64,000 nucleotides of DNA from Engraulis encrasicolus (Eukaryota > Chordata > Actinopteri > Clupeiformes > Engraulidae): assembly GCF_034702125.1 (NCBI RefSeq), contig NC_085865.1, positions 26,012,567 through 26,076,566 on the forward strand, given 5' to 3'. The notes beneath the pieces were generated by a model. It was not told where the DNA came from. It saw nothing but the letters and a program-made list of their open reading frames with translations, and made no database searches. This document shows, piece by piece, positions 41,702-55,750 of the stretch. Within the stretch, counting starts at the first letter, position 1. The number at the start of each line of letters is the position of its first letter. Both the position numbers and the translations under genes were made by a program.

Positions 41702-42410
41702 TGATGACCAACCCATCACCGCCTCACCACCTGACGCCATCTCGCACCCCTGTTCAGGACAAGTGATATTGTCGCAGAGTTACCCCCCACCACTCGGCCC
41801 AGCAATGCTGTCTCCGACCCTGCGGCTTGGAGCGGCTGCGAAATTGGATGCATTGGGGGAGGGGTTGGAAGGGGGAGTGGTCAATCAGAAACACACAGTG
41901 CTACCATAATGACAAGTGGTTTGACCTGTCACGCACACCCCATGGCAAAACCAGCTTATGGTGGGAGGCAGCAGATAACCTCACAGGCCCCTGCCCCCCT
42001 CCTTCTCCTATATATCCCTTGCTTACACCCTCCCACACACCACACACACACACCACCACTTATACACTTCAACCTTTGCCATTGCATCTCCCTCCGTCCC
42101 ATCCTCCCGGTGTAGTTGTCATGGCGTATAAAGAATCCCCTCTAGCGCTGTTTGTGCTGTTGAAAGGCAGGCAGTCCGCTTTATTCCCCAGATACAGTTG
42201 TATAGGCGAGAGTTGGTGCAGATAGCGTGCCAACACACCGCTAACGTAGCACGCGTGAAGGGGATGGTGGGGATGAAACATTTAAAAGTGGTGAGAAAAT
42301 CCTGCAACGGGATGGAGCCTAAATCGTGTTGCTCTCTCTGCATAATTGCTGGAGGAAAAACAATAGAGCTGTGAACTTGGAGTTAGAAGAGAGGGTTACA
42401 GGGGGTGCTG
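41702..42410. other. Intergenic, no recognised gene
   Basis: CCTCC-rich unique sequence with short open frames that lack family features. Confidence 0.45.
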
Positions 42411-42418
42411 TAAAGGGT

Positions 42419-42592
42419 CTTTTCCACAGCCGTTTTTCTGGTAGGCCTACAGCTCGACACAGCGTGACTCGGCCGCTACGTTTTGCTTAACGATTGAGCT
42501 GTGTCGTGCCCAATCGAAAAGCAAAAAGTGGCGTCCGAGTCGCGTTGTGTCGAGCTGTAGGCCTACCAGAAAACCGAAAGTGGAAAAGATGA
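42419..42592. mobile_element. Inverted-repeat MITE, CTTTTCCAC family (copy 2)
   Basis: It opens GTCTTTTCCACAGCC and closes GAAAGTGGAAAAGAT. The arms contain TTTTCTGGTAGGCCTACAGC and its exact inverse GCTGTAGGCCTACCAGAAAA, then ACAGCGTGACTCGGCCGC against GCGTCCGAGTCGCGTTGTG. The centre is ATTGAGCTGTGTCGTGCC. Related to 24938-25108. Confidence 0.8.
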
Positions 42593-43532
42593 TGACTTTT
42601 TCCTGGGCCTCTAACTGTCATCAGCCTTGAATCCAGGGAAGTATCTGCAGGAGTGGGTTAATGTACAGGCCAACCGGGCCCAGTACTAACGATAGTACGT
42701 AGATCTCATCCATACACCCGAACCTGTTCGTGCTGTGACCGAGTGAACAAACCAATTCTATTGAAAGGCTCCTAGATATGAAAAATGGGAACCAAAACAT
42801 AGCTAGGAGACACTATTTTACATGTTTGCTTTCATTTTGAGCATGTGACCTACAATTTTTACATTTTTGCCCCTGGGAATTTAATTCCTTAATCCGTTCC
42901 TGAGTGCCCGTGCTAGTGGAGGTGCCATTGCTATGGTATGGTGGGCCTGATGTGTCAGTGGGATTAGTTTGGGAAGGGTGTGCTGGACTTCCTGTGAAAG
43001 GGCCTGGATGTAAAAAGAAATCTTTTTGGTGGGTACCATGTAATGTCGGCCATTTTTTTTACCACTACACAAATGTCCAGGTTCCCCCAAATTCCCAAAA
43101 ACTGAGCCGCCCGGGTCTGCAGGCCAGATCCAGGATTACTGTGACAGGCCTGGAGGTGCCGGCGGCGTGGATCACAGACCCCCTGCTGACCACAGGCAGA
43201 GGGGCTGCGTGAGTGAGCTGGGCAGCGGGAAGCTCGTATTGGCCCACCATGAGGCTGAGGTGGAGGCAGAGGCTCGGCATGGCTTGGCCAGGTCTCATCA
43301 TATGGAGGTGCTCGGCTGGATATGGCTGCGGTAATGGCAGCATCCCTCTGTGTCTCAGTGAAAGGGGGGACATATTCCAAAAAAAACATGACTTCGTAAC
43401 TTACCTGGGTATCATGGGAGCTAGTGGGAAAACTAGCAGGAGATGAACTCTGTGGCTTTTGATTGAGGAATAAGCCTCAAGGTTGTGTGTTTTTTAAACA
43501 CTTCAATTTAACATAGTTGGGGGAATTAGTCA
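42593..43532. other. Intergenic, no recognised gene
   Basis: A GC-richer island at about 43100-43390 has short frames on both strands, but none matches a family that I know. Confidence 0.4.
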
Positions 43533-43895
43533 TTAAAGGGACACTGTGTGAGATTTGTAGTTGTTTATTTCCAGAATTCATGCTGCCCATTCACTAATGT
43601 TACCTTTTCATGAATACTTACCACCACCATCAAATTCTAAGTATTCATTATGACTGGGAAAATTGCACTTTTCATACATGAAAAGGGGGATCTTCTCCAT
43701 GGTCCGCCATTTTGAATTTCCAAAAATAGCCATTTTTAGCTGTAAAATGACTACTTGGACCATACTAGAAAATATTTGTTTATGACTTAGAACACCTTCA
43801 TGTAAAGATCAAATTTGGCAATTGGCAGCCCAGTTTCAATGAGCAACATAGTTGCAGTACCTTTTTTGACCATTTCCTGCACAGTGTCCCTTTAA
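43533..43895. mobile_element. TTAA-flanked MITE, AGGGACACTGTG ends
   Basis: The element 43537-43891 (355 bp) has the inverted ends AGGGACACTGTG and CACAGTGTCCCT and is flanked by TTAA on both sides. The interior is not palindromic and has no transposase. A diverged reverse copy is at 40566-40938. Confidence 0.8.
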
Positions 43896-44727
43896 ACCAT
43901 CTTTTTACCCCCAGGTCTTTACAAATTATAGTTGAGATTGGAATTGATATTCCACTAGGCCCAGTATAACACTACATAGTGTACATTCCTCCCAGCCTGT
44001 GAGTTGGCCATATTTTTAAAAAGTCTCACAATAGCCCTCAAGGTGGTTACAAGGGATTTTTGGTAACAACTCCATGAATTGATTTGCCCATTTGGAAAGA
44101 AGAAGAATAAACACCAATATTGATGCTACACTCTTGTGCAGCTAATTCACTGTGCGACTGACAGGAGTCTTGTACTGCCTGAAGGAAAGAAAGGCTTCTT
44201 TTAATACTTGGTTTTATCTCTTTGAATTAATAATACACCACAAGGTCTAGTCTGGATTGCTATTGTAGAATATTTATTAACATTTGAATAGCTAGGAAAG
44301 CTTTTGTGTAGACCTCAAATTTAGTCAGAATTTCCCAAGAGTGGCTTTTAAGCAATTTGAAATAATTATCCTAGCATATGGAAACACCATAGCAGTTAAA
44401 ATGTGGGGATGAGTTTTTAATGTTGTTGCCCCTCTCTGCTTTGTCCTTTTCAGAAATAGTGTAAATTATTGTGGCTTTGTGTCCGTTTGCATGTGAAAAC
44501 ATTTCCATCTCATCTCCATCCGCCTCTATGCGGCTTGTTCACTGCCAATGCAAGGGATCACATTCTGCCTGGTGTGAGAATAGCTCTGGCTCAGACCGTC
44601 TGTCTCTATACCCTTATATTTTCCAACATCCATTCTGTGATCCAAAAAGCGGAGGCTGTCCACACTTAAGTCCATTACATGGAAAAGAAATTGGAACCAT
44701 GCATCTCAATATGTGAGCTGGACATCC
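43896..44727. other. Intergenic, no recognised gene
   Basis: AT-rich unique sequence without recognised repeats or conserved frames. Confidence 0.45.
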
Positions 44728-46667
44728 ATCCTCACTAGACATGCACCGGATCCTGATTTTTAGGATCCTGACGGATACCGGATCCACTGCTTAAGATCCT
44801 GCCGGATCCGGAACCGGATACCGGATCCTACGAAAGGGTTGAAACACATAGCCTACTCGGACACGTGAGCCCTTTTTATTACGTTGACTCAAACTATTTT
44901 TTAGACTCATTGACTTACTGCCACACTGCCTGCAACGGCCACTTTCAAAGGGCTTTCACTCCATTCAGCAATTGGGGTTCTGAAGGACTGACTGAAAAGC
45001 CTAGGATACGTAAAAACTAGAGATGCACCAGATCCTGATTTTTAGGATCCTACCGACTACCGGACCCACTGCTTAATCGGAGAATACGTCTCCAACAAGT
45101 ATGATGTGCCTTTTGGAGTTGCTCAGGGTAGTTGCTTGGGCCCTCTCCTCTTCTCTCTCTATATGTTGCCCCTGGGCTCCATCATCAGAGAGCACAATGT
45201 TGATTTTCATAGCTATGCCGATGACACTCAACTATATATCTCTGTCGAGCCTAGCCAAACCACTGCCATTCATGCCTTGACTAAATGCATGTCTGCCATT
45301 ACAGATTGGATGAACAGTAACTTCCTAAAATTAAATGAAGATAAAACTGAAGTGTTGCTCATTGGGCCTAAGAAAAAACGTGCAAAACTCCACTCAAGCC
45401 TAGGTGACCTAAGCATACACATTAAAGATAAGGTTACTAGCCTAGGTGTGGTCATAGACTCGGATTTGAGCTTTGAGCCTCACATCAACAAGATAACAAA
45501 ATCTGCTTTTTTCCATCTTAGAAATGTCAACAAAGTGCGCGGCTTGGCCCCCCGACAAGACGCTGAGAAACTTATTCATGCCTTTGTCACCAGTAGGATA
45601 GACTACTGCAATGCTCTTTTCTCTGGTCTCCCAAAAAAATTAATTGACAAATTGCAACTCATTCAAAATTCTGCGGCAAGAATCCTAACAAGAACCAGAA
45701 TGAGAGAGCACATCTCTCCTGTCTTGGCAGACCTGCACTGGTTACCTGTCTCATACAGAATCGACTTTAAGATTCTGCTCACAGTATTTAAAGCATTAAA
45801 TGGACTTGCCCCTAGCTATATCTCAGACATGCTCTCTTTTTATGCCCCTGCTCGAGCTCTCAGGTCCACTGATGCCAAGCTGCTAAGGACCCCCACCCCC
45901 CCGCAGAAGAAGATCGGCGACGCCGCGTTTGCCTGCTATGCGCCCAAGAGATGGAACACCCTCCCCATCGAGATCCGATCAGCCACCTCCGTCGACTCCT
46001 TTAAGAAGCAGCTGAAGACCCACCTCTTCATCCTTGCCAACTCCTAGCTGCCAAGACGTCATAGTGTCCCAGCCGCCGCAGCGCCCTTACTACTCGCAAT
46101 CCAGCCCTGGCAGGGGGCTCCCCTAGGTGGCCGCTGGTCTCTGCCTGAGGTTTCTTCCTGACTACAGGGGGTCTTTTTTTCTCAGACCTCACTGAGCTTT
46201 TTTTCCCCCTCACAAACTATGAATCAAGCGAAAGGGAGTTTTTCCTCACCCCTGATGCCACCAGGGGCCGCACCTGAGCGCCCAATCTCTGTGTGACTAT
46301 CTATGACTTATGATAGGCCCAGCCACTATGGACCTTACACATCTAAGAATCCTGGTCCTAACCTACGTTGACCTTATGACTCTACATTCTCTGTCTATCT
46401 CTTCTTCCTCTGCCTTCCTGCTTTTTCTGCCTCTCCTCTATACCTCTCCATTTAAATCTATCTCTCCTCTCCTTTTAAATCTATCTCTAACAATGTTTTT
46501 TCCCATTTGTTAAGCACTTTGAGTTACATGCCTTGTATGACACAGTGCTATACAAATACAATTATTAAAATTATTAAGATCCTGCCGGACCCGGATCCTG
46601 TGAAAAACCCTGTTATCCTGCCGGATCCGGAACCGGATCTTGGATCCTGTGGATCTCTAATCCTCAC
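44728..46667. mobile_element. hAT element with perfect 8-bp duplication, split by a LINE
   Basis: ATCCTCAC occurs at 44728-44735 and 46660-46667. The element between begins TAGACATGCACCGGATCC and ends GGATCTCTA, and is full of GGATCCGGAACCGGAT words. A second left end (TAGAGATGCACCAGATCC) occurs inside at 45018, so two copies are nested or were tandemly joined. The L2 LINE at about 45078-46575 interrupts it at CTTAA/GATCC. Confidence 0.8.
45078..46578 (+). mobile_element. L2-type LINE inserted in the hAT element, 5'-truncated
   Basis: The open frame 45106-46047 reads VAQGSCLGPLLFSLYMLPLG, the catalytic YADDTQLY, DWMNSNFLKLNEDKTEVLL, then the C-terminal ARILTRTR, LHWLPVSYRIDFK and RWNTLPIEIRSA blocks typical of fish L2-like elements. 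The 3' region ends GCACTTTGAGTTACATGCC...GTGCTATACAAATACAATTATT, also L2-like. The 5' half (endonuclease and the start of the reverse transcriptase) is missing. No stop interrupts the remaining frame, so the insertion is younger than the LINE at 32851. Confidence 0.85.
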
Positions 46668-47231
46668 CCTCTCATCCTCTCTTGTTTAAACAATGGTAAT
46701 ATACAGCATCAACTTAAAATGTCAACCTTTTTATTACCTTTTTAAACTATTCACCAAATTTGCTGTAATTAAAATTAAAAACATTTTTTTGAAAGTATCG
46801 TAACTTAACCAACTTTTATGATACGTGTATTGCAAGCTGTGATATCGCGATAACGATACATTTTCGATATATTGTGCAGCCCTACTTTCGACCATAGCTG
46901 GATTGGCCATAAGGCATACAGGTACATTTGACTGTTGCAGTCTGTTCTGACTGTTGCAGTCTGTTTTGACTGTTGTAGTCAAAATAGCTGAAAATAGATG
47001 GCTGAAAATGTTGTCAGACCAGGGATATGCTTGCTGCAGGATACGTTTGCACGGCACGTTTCATGCATGAACGCGTTGCTATGCGTATTTCATGTCAATT
47101 TTGTGTGCGGGAGAACACCTGACAGTCATGTGCGTTCGGTGCAATATTGACAAATATTCCAAACTTCCAGAGGCAAACAATGTAGGAAAATACATATAGG
47201 TCAGTGTGGAAAACATTAATGAGATCCCCAT
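46668..47231. other. Intergenic with hAT remnants
   Basis: Around 46840-46885 the word CGATATATTGTGCAGCCCTA looks like the end of another hAT MITE. GACTGTTGCAGTCTGTTTTG-type repeats lie at 46928-46985. No gene was seen. Confidence 0.4.
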
Positions 47232-47435
47232 TAGTTTCCCAACCAGGGGTACGTGTACCACTGGGGGTACGCGAGCACACCTCAGGGGGTACGCGGAAAA
47301 ATGTAATAATAACAAATACATTGACTGTAGTCACATTGGGATAGAGCAACAGAACATGAGTGAGGGCGAGGGGTACATGTCATATGACAAAATGGCTTAG
47401 GGGGTACCCAGGACAAAAAAGGTTGGGAAACACTG
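47232..47435. mobile_element. hAT MITE, GGGGTACG type
   Basis: It begins TTAGTTTCCCAACCAGGGGT and ends GGTTGGGAAACACTG (inverted ends) and carries several GGGGGTACGCG words. No target duplication is evident. Confidence 0.65.
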
Positions 47436-47579
47436 CCCTAAGTGATACCTCCAGTATCGTGCAAAGTGCTCCGGTTGTCTTGAAGCAAGAATGTGCACTC
47501 AGGCACACTTAAGGCACATAGCAAGCATACCCCAAGGCATCCTCACTGGTTTCATTGTCTCTCTCAATACCTGGTGGAC

Positions 47580-47898
47580 TTAAAGGGGTATGCCACTATT
47601 TTGGGGCTTAATACAGTTAAAATCGTTGGTTGGGGTTTATAAAGGTGGTAAAGTGTCTTATTTTTCATGTTAAGTGTTGTCTTGCTTTAAGACAAGTTAA
47701 AAGAGGGAATATGTCGCTAAGATAGCATGCTACACGGATCCATTGACTTTCACTAGCTTAGCGGCATGCTCCCTCTTTTAACTTGTCTTAAAGCGAGACA
47801 ACGGCTTACATGAAAAATAAGACACTTTACCACCTTTATAAACCCCAGCCAACGATTTTAACTGTATTAAGCCCCAAAATAGTGGCATATCCCTTTAA
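47580..47898. mobile_element. Palindromic MITE flanked by TTAA (copy 2)
   Basis: The element 47584-47894 has the same AGGGGTATGCCACTATTTTG ends and arms as 6473-6814 and is flanked by TTAA (47580-47583 and 47895-47898). The centre is shorter than in copy 1. Confidence 0.82.
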
Positions 47899-48174
47899 CT
47901 GGTGTTGGCTGAAAATACCTGGCCCAATTGAGTGGGGGGAATTTTCAGCCAACTCTGCGCTGGACCCACCAAAGTGGTCAGCAGCCCTGAGGAGAGGAAT
48001 CAGCATTCATTTCATCCTGTTATCAACTTCAAGCATCACGTTTACAGTAGACGGAAGGAAACTCTCACGGGTTTCAACCATCCATCAAGTCCTCTGCATG
48101 AAAGGTCACAGAGTTGTTGTAAGATCAGATCACTCATCTGAAGCGGTCGGATACAACGGGGGTCTTATGTCATT

Positions 48175-48246
48175 GCTGTGTGTGTGTGCGTGTGTGCGTG
48201 GGCGTGTGTGTGTGCGTGTGTGCGCGCGCGCGTGTGTGTGTGTGAA
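48175..48246. repeat. GT/GC alternating tract
   Basis: TGTGTGCG and GCGCGCGCG words alternate for about 70 bases, a Z-DNA candidate. Confidence 0.85.
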
Positions 48247-48284
48247 TAGTTGCCCTCAAGGCCACTAGCCTTGAAAGGTTCCGG

Positions 48285-48385
48285 GACAAAATCATCTGAA
48301 AGGGTCCTTCAATTATCCCCTCGCACCCCAGGCCTGGGACTCCTGACCTGTTTGTCCCACCATGTCGGAAGGCCTGTTTACTCTA
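48285..48385. repeat. Fragment of the CAGGG...CCCTG MITE
   Basis: It contains GGGACAAAATCATCTGAAAGGG and CTGTTTGTCCCACCATGTCGG, matching the interior and right part of the copy at 62638-62793. The ends are degraded. Confidence 0.5.
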
Positions 48386-48666
48386 CATAGGGGCCTTGCT
48401 AAACAAAGCTTTAGCCACTTTAACCTCCGCTGCTTTAGCCACTTTACTACTCTTTAAAGGTGATTACCCGAGAGGTCAAAAGGTCTCATCAGAATCATGG
48501 ATTCCTCGGAGTTGAGTTGTGTGTATTATCCTCGTCCCGGATAAGCCTCTCTCTTACTGCTTGAATGGTTGTGGATCACCAAGCCAACTAGACAGGCCTG
48601 GACTGGTAATCTGGTAGACAGGGAATTTTCCTGGCAGGCCGACAATCCCCAGGGGCTGATACTGAT

Positions 48667-48730
48667 TTGTTTGTTTGTTTGTTTGTTTGTTTGTTTGCTT
48701 GCTTGTTTGTTTGCTTGTTTGTTTGTTTTT
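48667..48730. repeat. TTTG / CTTG microsatellite
   Basis: About 15 TTTG-like units with some GCTTG variants. Confidence 0.9.
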
Positions 48731-49421
48731 TCAAGGACTAGCCCACAGTTTAGAGGTGGAAGCCTCATTGGTTCATCTTCAATATAGACGGTGGACTGAG
48801 TCGAACAGGATATAGTACGAAAACTGCTTACAGTATATTAAGCCGGACATGCCAAAGTGTTTTCTGGGACCAGACCAGCCCTGTTACCTAGAAGTTTAGG
48901 CTGAGGAGATTTTTGTGAGGAGATTGTGTTGATGGACATGCCCGACCCTTGACCCCATATTAGGCTACATAAATATCAGAGGTTCAGAAAGTTAAGTCCC
49001 ACCTCTTACTCCAGCCATTCACTAAAACAGGCCACGGATGATTGTTATTAGCGCAGCTCTTCTGTTAGGTATGTAAGCTACTTTATCACCTATTTTTAAG
49101 GTTGTGAGGCATAATCAAAACTTGTGAACCCAGAGTCCCTCCTTGCATCTTTCCTATACACTAATACAGGTAGGTAGGTACTAATACATCTGAGGAATAT
49201 CCCTTACGTCAAAGAGGCTGTTTGGTTGAAGAGAGGTGCTACATGCACAAATTCATCCAAGTATATTGTTCAGAAATAACTTTACCACAATCCCATGTCT
49301 GTCCACCTCCCCGGCAGGCCATTCTGACATTCTTCCGTATGTAAAGCCTACATTATAAAATCTACTGTGTAAAGTCAAGCCATGTGTTCATGCAGTGACA
49401 GAAATGGTCTGCAGCAGGCAC
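48731..49421. other. Intergenic, no recognised gene
   Basis: Unique-looking sequence with no conserved frame. A TAGGTAGGTA step occurs near 49170. Confidence 0.45.
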
Positions 49422-49690
49422 ATGTAACGGATGCCAACTAGCAGAACGTTAGTAAACTTCCCTCCTGATAAGACTCATACAATATCAGTAGCACTGAGGT
49501 ATTGGTATGGACATTTAGCTTAGCAATATTGTGCTGTGCCTCCCATGCCAAACTGGAGCATCGACTGGAAGGTCGCAGGTTCAAGCCCTGAGAGGCGGAC
49601 TGCGTAAGGATGACCTCGGTTACACTGGTTCCGTGACCCGGATGGGAACAAGATTTAGGGGCATGTAACCTCCCTCCCGAAGCCTCATAC
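49422..49690 (+). repeat. TGTAACGGAGG family tRNA-like repeat
   Basis: It begins TGTAACGGATGCCAACTAGC. The tRNA-like core has TTTAGCTTAGCAATATTGTG (A-box-like) and GGTCGCAGGTTCAAGCCC (B-box-like). It runs to GGTTACACTGGTTCCGTGAC and then re-enters a second partial unit (TGTAACCTCCCTCCCGAAGC). Confidence 0.72.
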
Positions 49691-49924
49691 AGGGTGCATT
49701 CCTGGCCCCTCCTCCGTGCAGAAGACAAATAAGTTTCCCCGCTGTCAGCCTAGCCAAAACAATTTTTGGGGGACTATTCTTCATTCACCATCCAGTTTGC
49801 AAATGAGAAAATGACTTTACAATTGAGCTTTTCTGAGATATTGAAATATAATGCTGTTGTCAGTGATGTCATCATGACATATTACTTCCTGGTACGAGGC
49901 CACAAGCACAAGTGGAGGACGCAA

Positions 49925-50100
49925 GGCCGCATATTGGAACGCACCCACAGTATCAGTAGCGCTGAGCTATCGGACTGGTCCTTTAGCTTACCGGTATCGT
50001 GCTGTGCCTCCCATTCCCAAACTGGAGCGTTGACTGGTAGGTTGCGTGTTAAAACCCTTAGTGGTGGACTGCGCTGCATGACCTCGGTTACACTCGCTTA
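49925..50100 (+). repeat. TGTAACGGAGG family tRNA-like repeat, partial
   Basis: GCGCTGAGCTATCGGACTGG, CCTTTAGCTTACCGGTATCG, GCCTCCCATTCCCAAACTG and TGACCTCGGTTACAC match the core and right end of the family; the left head is missing. Confidence 0.65.
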
Positions 50101-52260
<2,160 letters not shown>

Positions 52261-53672
52261 CTTTTTTATTGCAACATGGTTTGGAAAAGCCTCAGAGAAA
52301 AGTAACAGGAAAATGCTGCATCGTATCGGTGCTGCTTTGCAGCTACAACATTAGCCAATGAACGAGAGTTTATCTTTCATTGATCTGTTGCTGTGCTGTT
52401 GTTAATGTGTCAAAATGAAAGCATGGACAAAAGAGTTTTCTTTTTTGTTAACCTTCGCCAAAGTTATTCTTTTTAAATACACAAACCCCCTAAGACAATA
52501 AATAGTCTTCATGGGACCCCCAAATTGATTTTTTAGAAAATGTACAAACATTGAAGGGAAATGGAAACGTGACATGGTGCCTTTGATGTCTGTGCATGTC
52601 AATTTGACATTATGTCTAGGTAGCCGTTTGTGTACTCCCATTGGTTTGTACAGATTATCCAATCGCAATATAGTGCAAGTTTTAATTAAAAAGACATAGA
52701 GATTATTTAAGAACGCAGTAGTCTTACTGAGGGAGTTTCCTCATCAGATGACAACTCGGGAACATGTGTTTAACATGAGGGACTGGTTGAATTTCATTTC
52801 ATAACTAGAAATAGATAAGAACGGGGCATTTATTTAACACAGAATTAGTGCAGCCTTGTCAAAAAAATGTACAATTCAGAACTTCCCAAAGCTATCACAT
52901 TCTCTCTGTTTTGCTCTCATTTTCACCCATCCACATTCACCCACTCAGTCATTCTCTCTCTCTCTCTCTCCCCCGTGCACACTCGCTCGCTCTCTCTCTC
53001 ATACACACACACACACACACACACATAAATACACACAGTACCAATCATTAAGTCAATCCTTCAGTTTTAAAATGTCTTTCTTCAAAAGAGACCTGATTAG
53101 AAATAAGCATGCATTAACTTTTACGTCTGTTACACTGATAAATTATTTAAAACAAAACCAAAACAAGTACATAAGAGGTGAAAGAAAACATTGATTTTGT
53201 GATAACTTTGTACATTGGTGTGATATAAACCAAGAACACTCTCACTCAGTCAATCCCAAAAGGTGACAGAAGAACAGTCCACTGTCTAACTTTAGTGTAG
53301 TACAGTATGTCCCACCCTACACAGTGTCACACGCTGGACAGACCTCTTGGTCCATCACTGCCTGTGGAAATGGCATGAGGGAAGGAAAAGGTTTATGATC
53401 ACTCGATAGTAAAAGTGCATATTCAACAAAATGTCGTCATTCTTTCAAAAAAATAATAAGATTAAAGCGAAACAAATAAACAAGATACCCACAGAAAAAA
53501 AACAACGTACAGGTCCTCACGCTTTTTGACCAAAAAAACCCCAAAAACGTCTTGATAAAGTTATGGAAAACCTGAGCAGAATAAGCCGATTGTGCGCTGG
53601 TGACATCGAAGAGTGCGTTCAGTTCGAAGACGGCATTTTGATTGCCTTTTTTCGCAACACCTACTTATACAT
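52261..53672 (-). terminator. ahrr: Probable ahrr 3' UTR and poly(A) signal
   Basis: Downstream of the ahrr stop on the minus strand, AATAAA (plus-strand TTTATT) lies at 52265-52270. The intervening 1.4 kb is AT-rich and contains only a short CT/CA tract (52951-53026). That it is the UTR end is an inference. Confidence 0.4.
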
Positions 53673-55006
53673 CTATTGCATGTAAATGTACGGGTTGGCT
53701 TTGTGGGTCATGGCTCCCATCATGCAATTGGGCATGATGCCCCTCTGCATGGGCGGCAGCTCATGTCCTCCTCCTCCTCCATCATGCCACGGTGGGGAGT
53801 CCATGGGCTCGCGCTTGATGGCGTGCACCAAGCCGTGACCCTTGACCTCGTAGGCCATTTTGTAGTCCTGTGGGCCGTAGTCCTTATGGTCCATCATACC
53901 AGCACCACTAGTGTAGCCTGCGTGGTTCTGGTTATGGCCGTCCATGCAGTTGGATGCCTGGCTGCCACAGAGAGGGTCGGACGGGGCGAGACGCTGATGA
54001 TGCTGTGGGCTGAACTGGTTCATGGACGAGGGCTCTTTGTTCAGGACGCATTTGAGAGGGCGGCCGTCGGACCCGGTGCCAGGGCTGCCGGTGTCATCGG
54101 TGCCACACAGGTTCTGGTAGTTTCCGTTGTAGGCGGCGGCGGTGGCAGTGGCGGAGGCGGTGGGCGACATGATGGCTTTACTCCTCTGGCAGGGCGAGTA
54201 CTGATCGTAGTACTCCGCCTCGGCCTTCATCTGCATGCTGACGCCCCGATGCTCGTTGTTGTAGACGCCGTTGCCGTAGCGACGGTCGCCGAGCGGCAGT
54301 TGCCGGCAGCCCCAGGGCCGGCCGTAGGCGTCGCAGCCGTTCTCCGAGTCCGAGTCCTGCTCCACCTTGATGGGCATCTGCGGCAGCAGCCGGCCGTCGT
54401 AGCCAATCAGGTGGTGGTTCTCGTAGCCGCCGTTCTCGCTCTTGATGCCGTCCGCGGTGCAGTAGCCGCCGTCGATGACGCCTTCGCCACCGCCGCACTG
54501 CATGCTGCCGTATAGCTTGGGCATGTAGGCGTCCGCCCTCCCGGCGTGATGGTGATAGCCGCCCGGCGACATGCGGTAGGGTTTGCCGTAGTGACCCATC
54601 CTGCCCAGTCGCGTGGCGGAGGTGGGGGACATGTTGAGGTTGGCCCTGGGGTAGCCGCCCCCAGCCCCGGCCCCAGACCCGGCCCTCAGAGGCCAGCCTC
54701 CGCCCGCTGCCGCCGCCGTGGTCTTGCAGAAGTTCAGCGGCTCGTCTTGGGCGTAGTAGCCGTCGCCTCTGTACTTGCCGCCCCCGGCGACGTCCTTGGA
54801 GAGGGGCGTCCAGGGCGTGTGGTGGCGCAGCACCGGGGTCGGGCAGTTCAGCAGCATGGGCTCTCCTCCTCCTCCTCCACCTACACCTCCTCCTCCGCCG
54901 ACACCATCACCCAGACCTCCCACCATGGGGTGGCGCCGGTACTGCTCCTCACTAGGAGAGAGAGAGAGAGGGAGAGATGTAGAGAAGGGAGACAGGAGGT
55001 AAAGAT

Positions 55007-55102
<96 letters not shown>

Positions 55103-55659
55103 AGGTGGGTAGAAAATAAGGTAGAAATGGGATAGCGATACAAAGCAGCAGAGATGGAGGGGAAGAAATGGTGTAGGTGGAAGAGTAAGAGAAGGAGGTA
55201 AGAGGTAGAGGGAGAGATCGGGGGGAGGGGAGAGAGCAATGTCATTAGTCAAAAAATGTCTGCAATCTGACATTAATAACAAAGTCTGTCCTCGTAGCTG
55301 CTTTGAAAGTTTTTTTCAGGCTCCAATAATAGTTATAAGTCAGCTGTGAGAGGATCTGCAAGACATACCAGGGTCTCCCCAATGATTTGTGCCATAAAAA
55401 TCAGGATTCAGATATTAAACTGGCGGTTCACCCAGTTCATGGTTGGATCACAAGCCAGTCTCATGGCTGCTGCTTGTTGTACACAGGAAAGGGTGGGAAA
55501 GTGTTTTTTTACTGTAGCACTGAATCGGTCCAGCCTTAAACTCGACACAGACAGACCAGTATATCAGGACCAAGTTTGGGCTCGGAAAAACAATACGTAT
55601 GTTCAAAACTATTATTTCTTTTGGTTCCTTCCTACGAGTGCAAAAACACATTTTTAAAC

Positions 55660-55750
<91 letters not shown>

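Noticed and set aside
53613..54515. 300-codon open frame on the plus strand
   Set aside because: It is the antisense shadow of the GC-rich ahrr last exon, which has the homology and correct splice phase on the minus strand.
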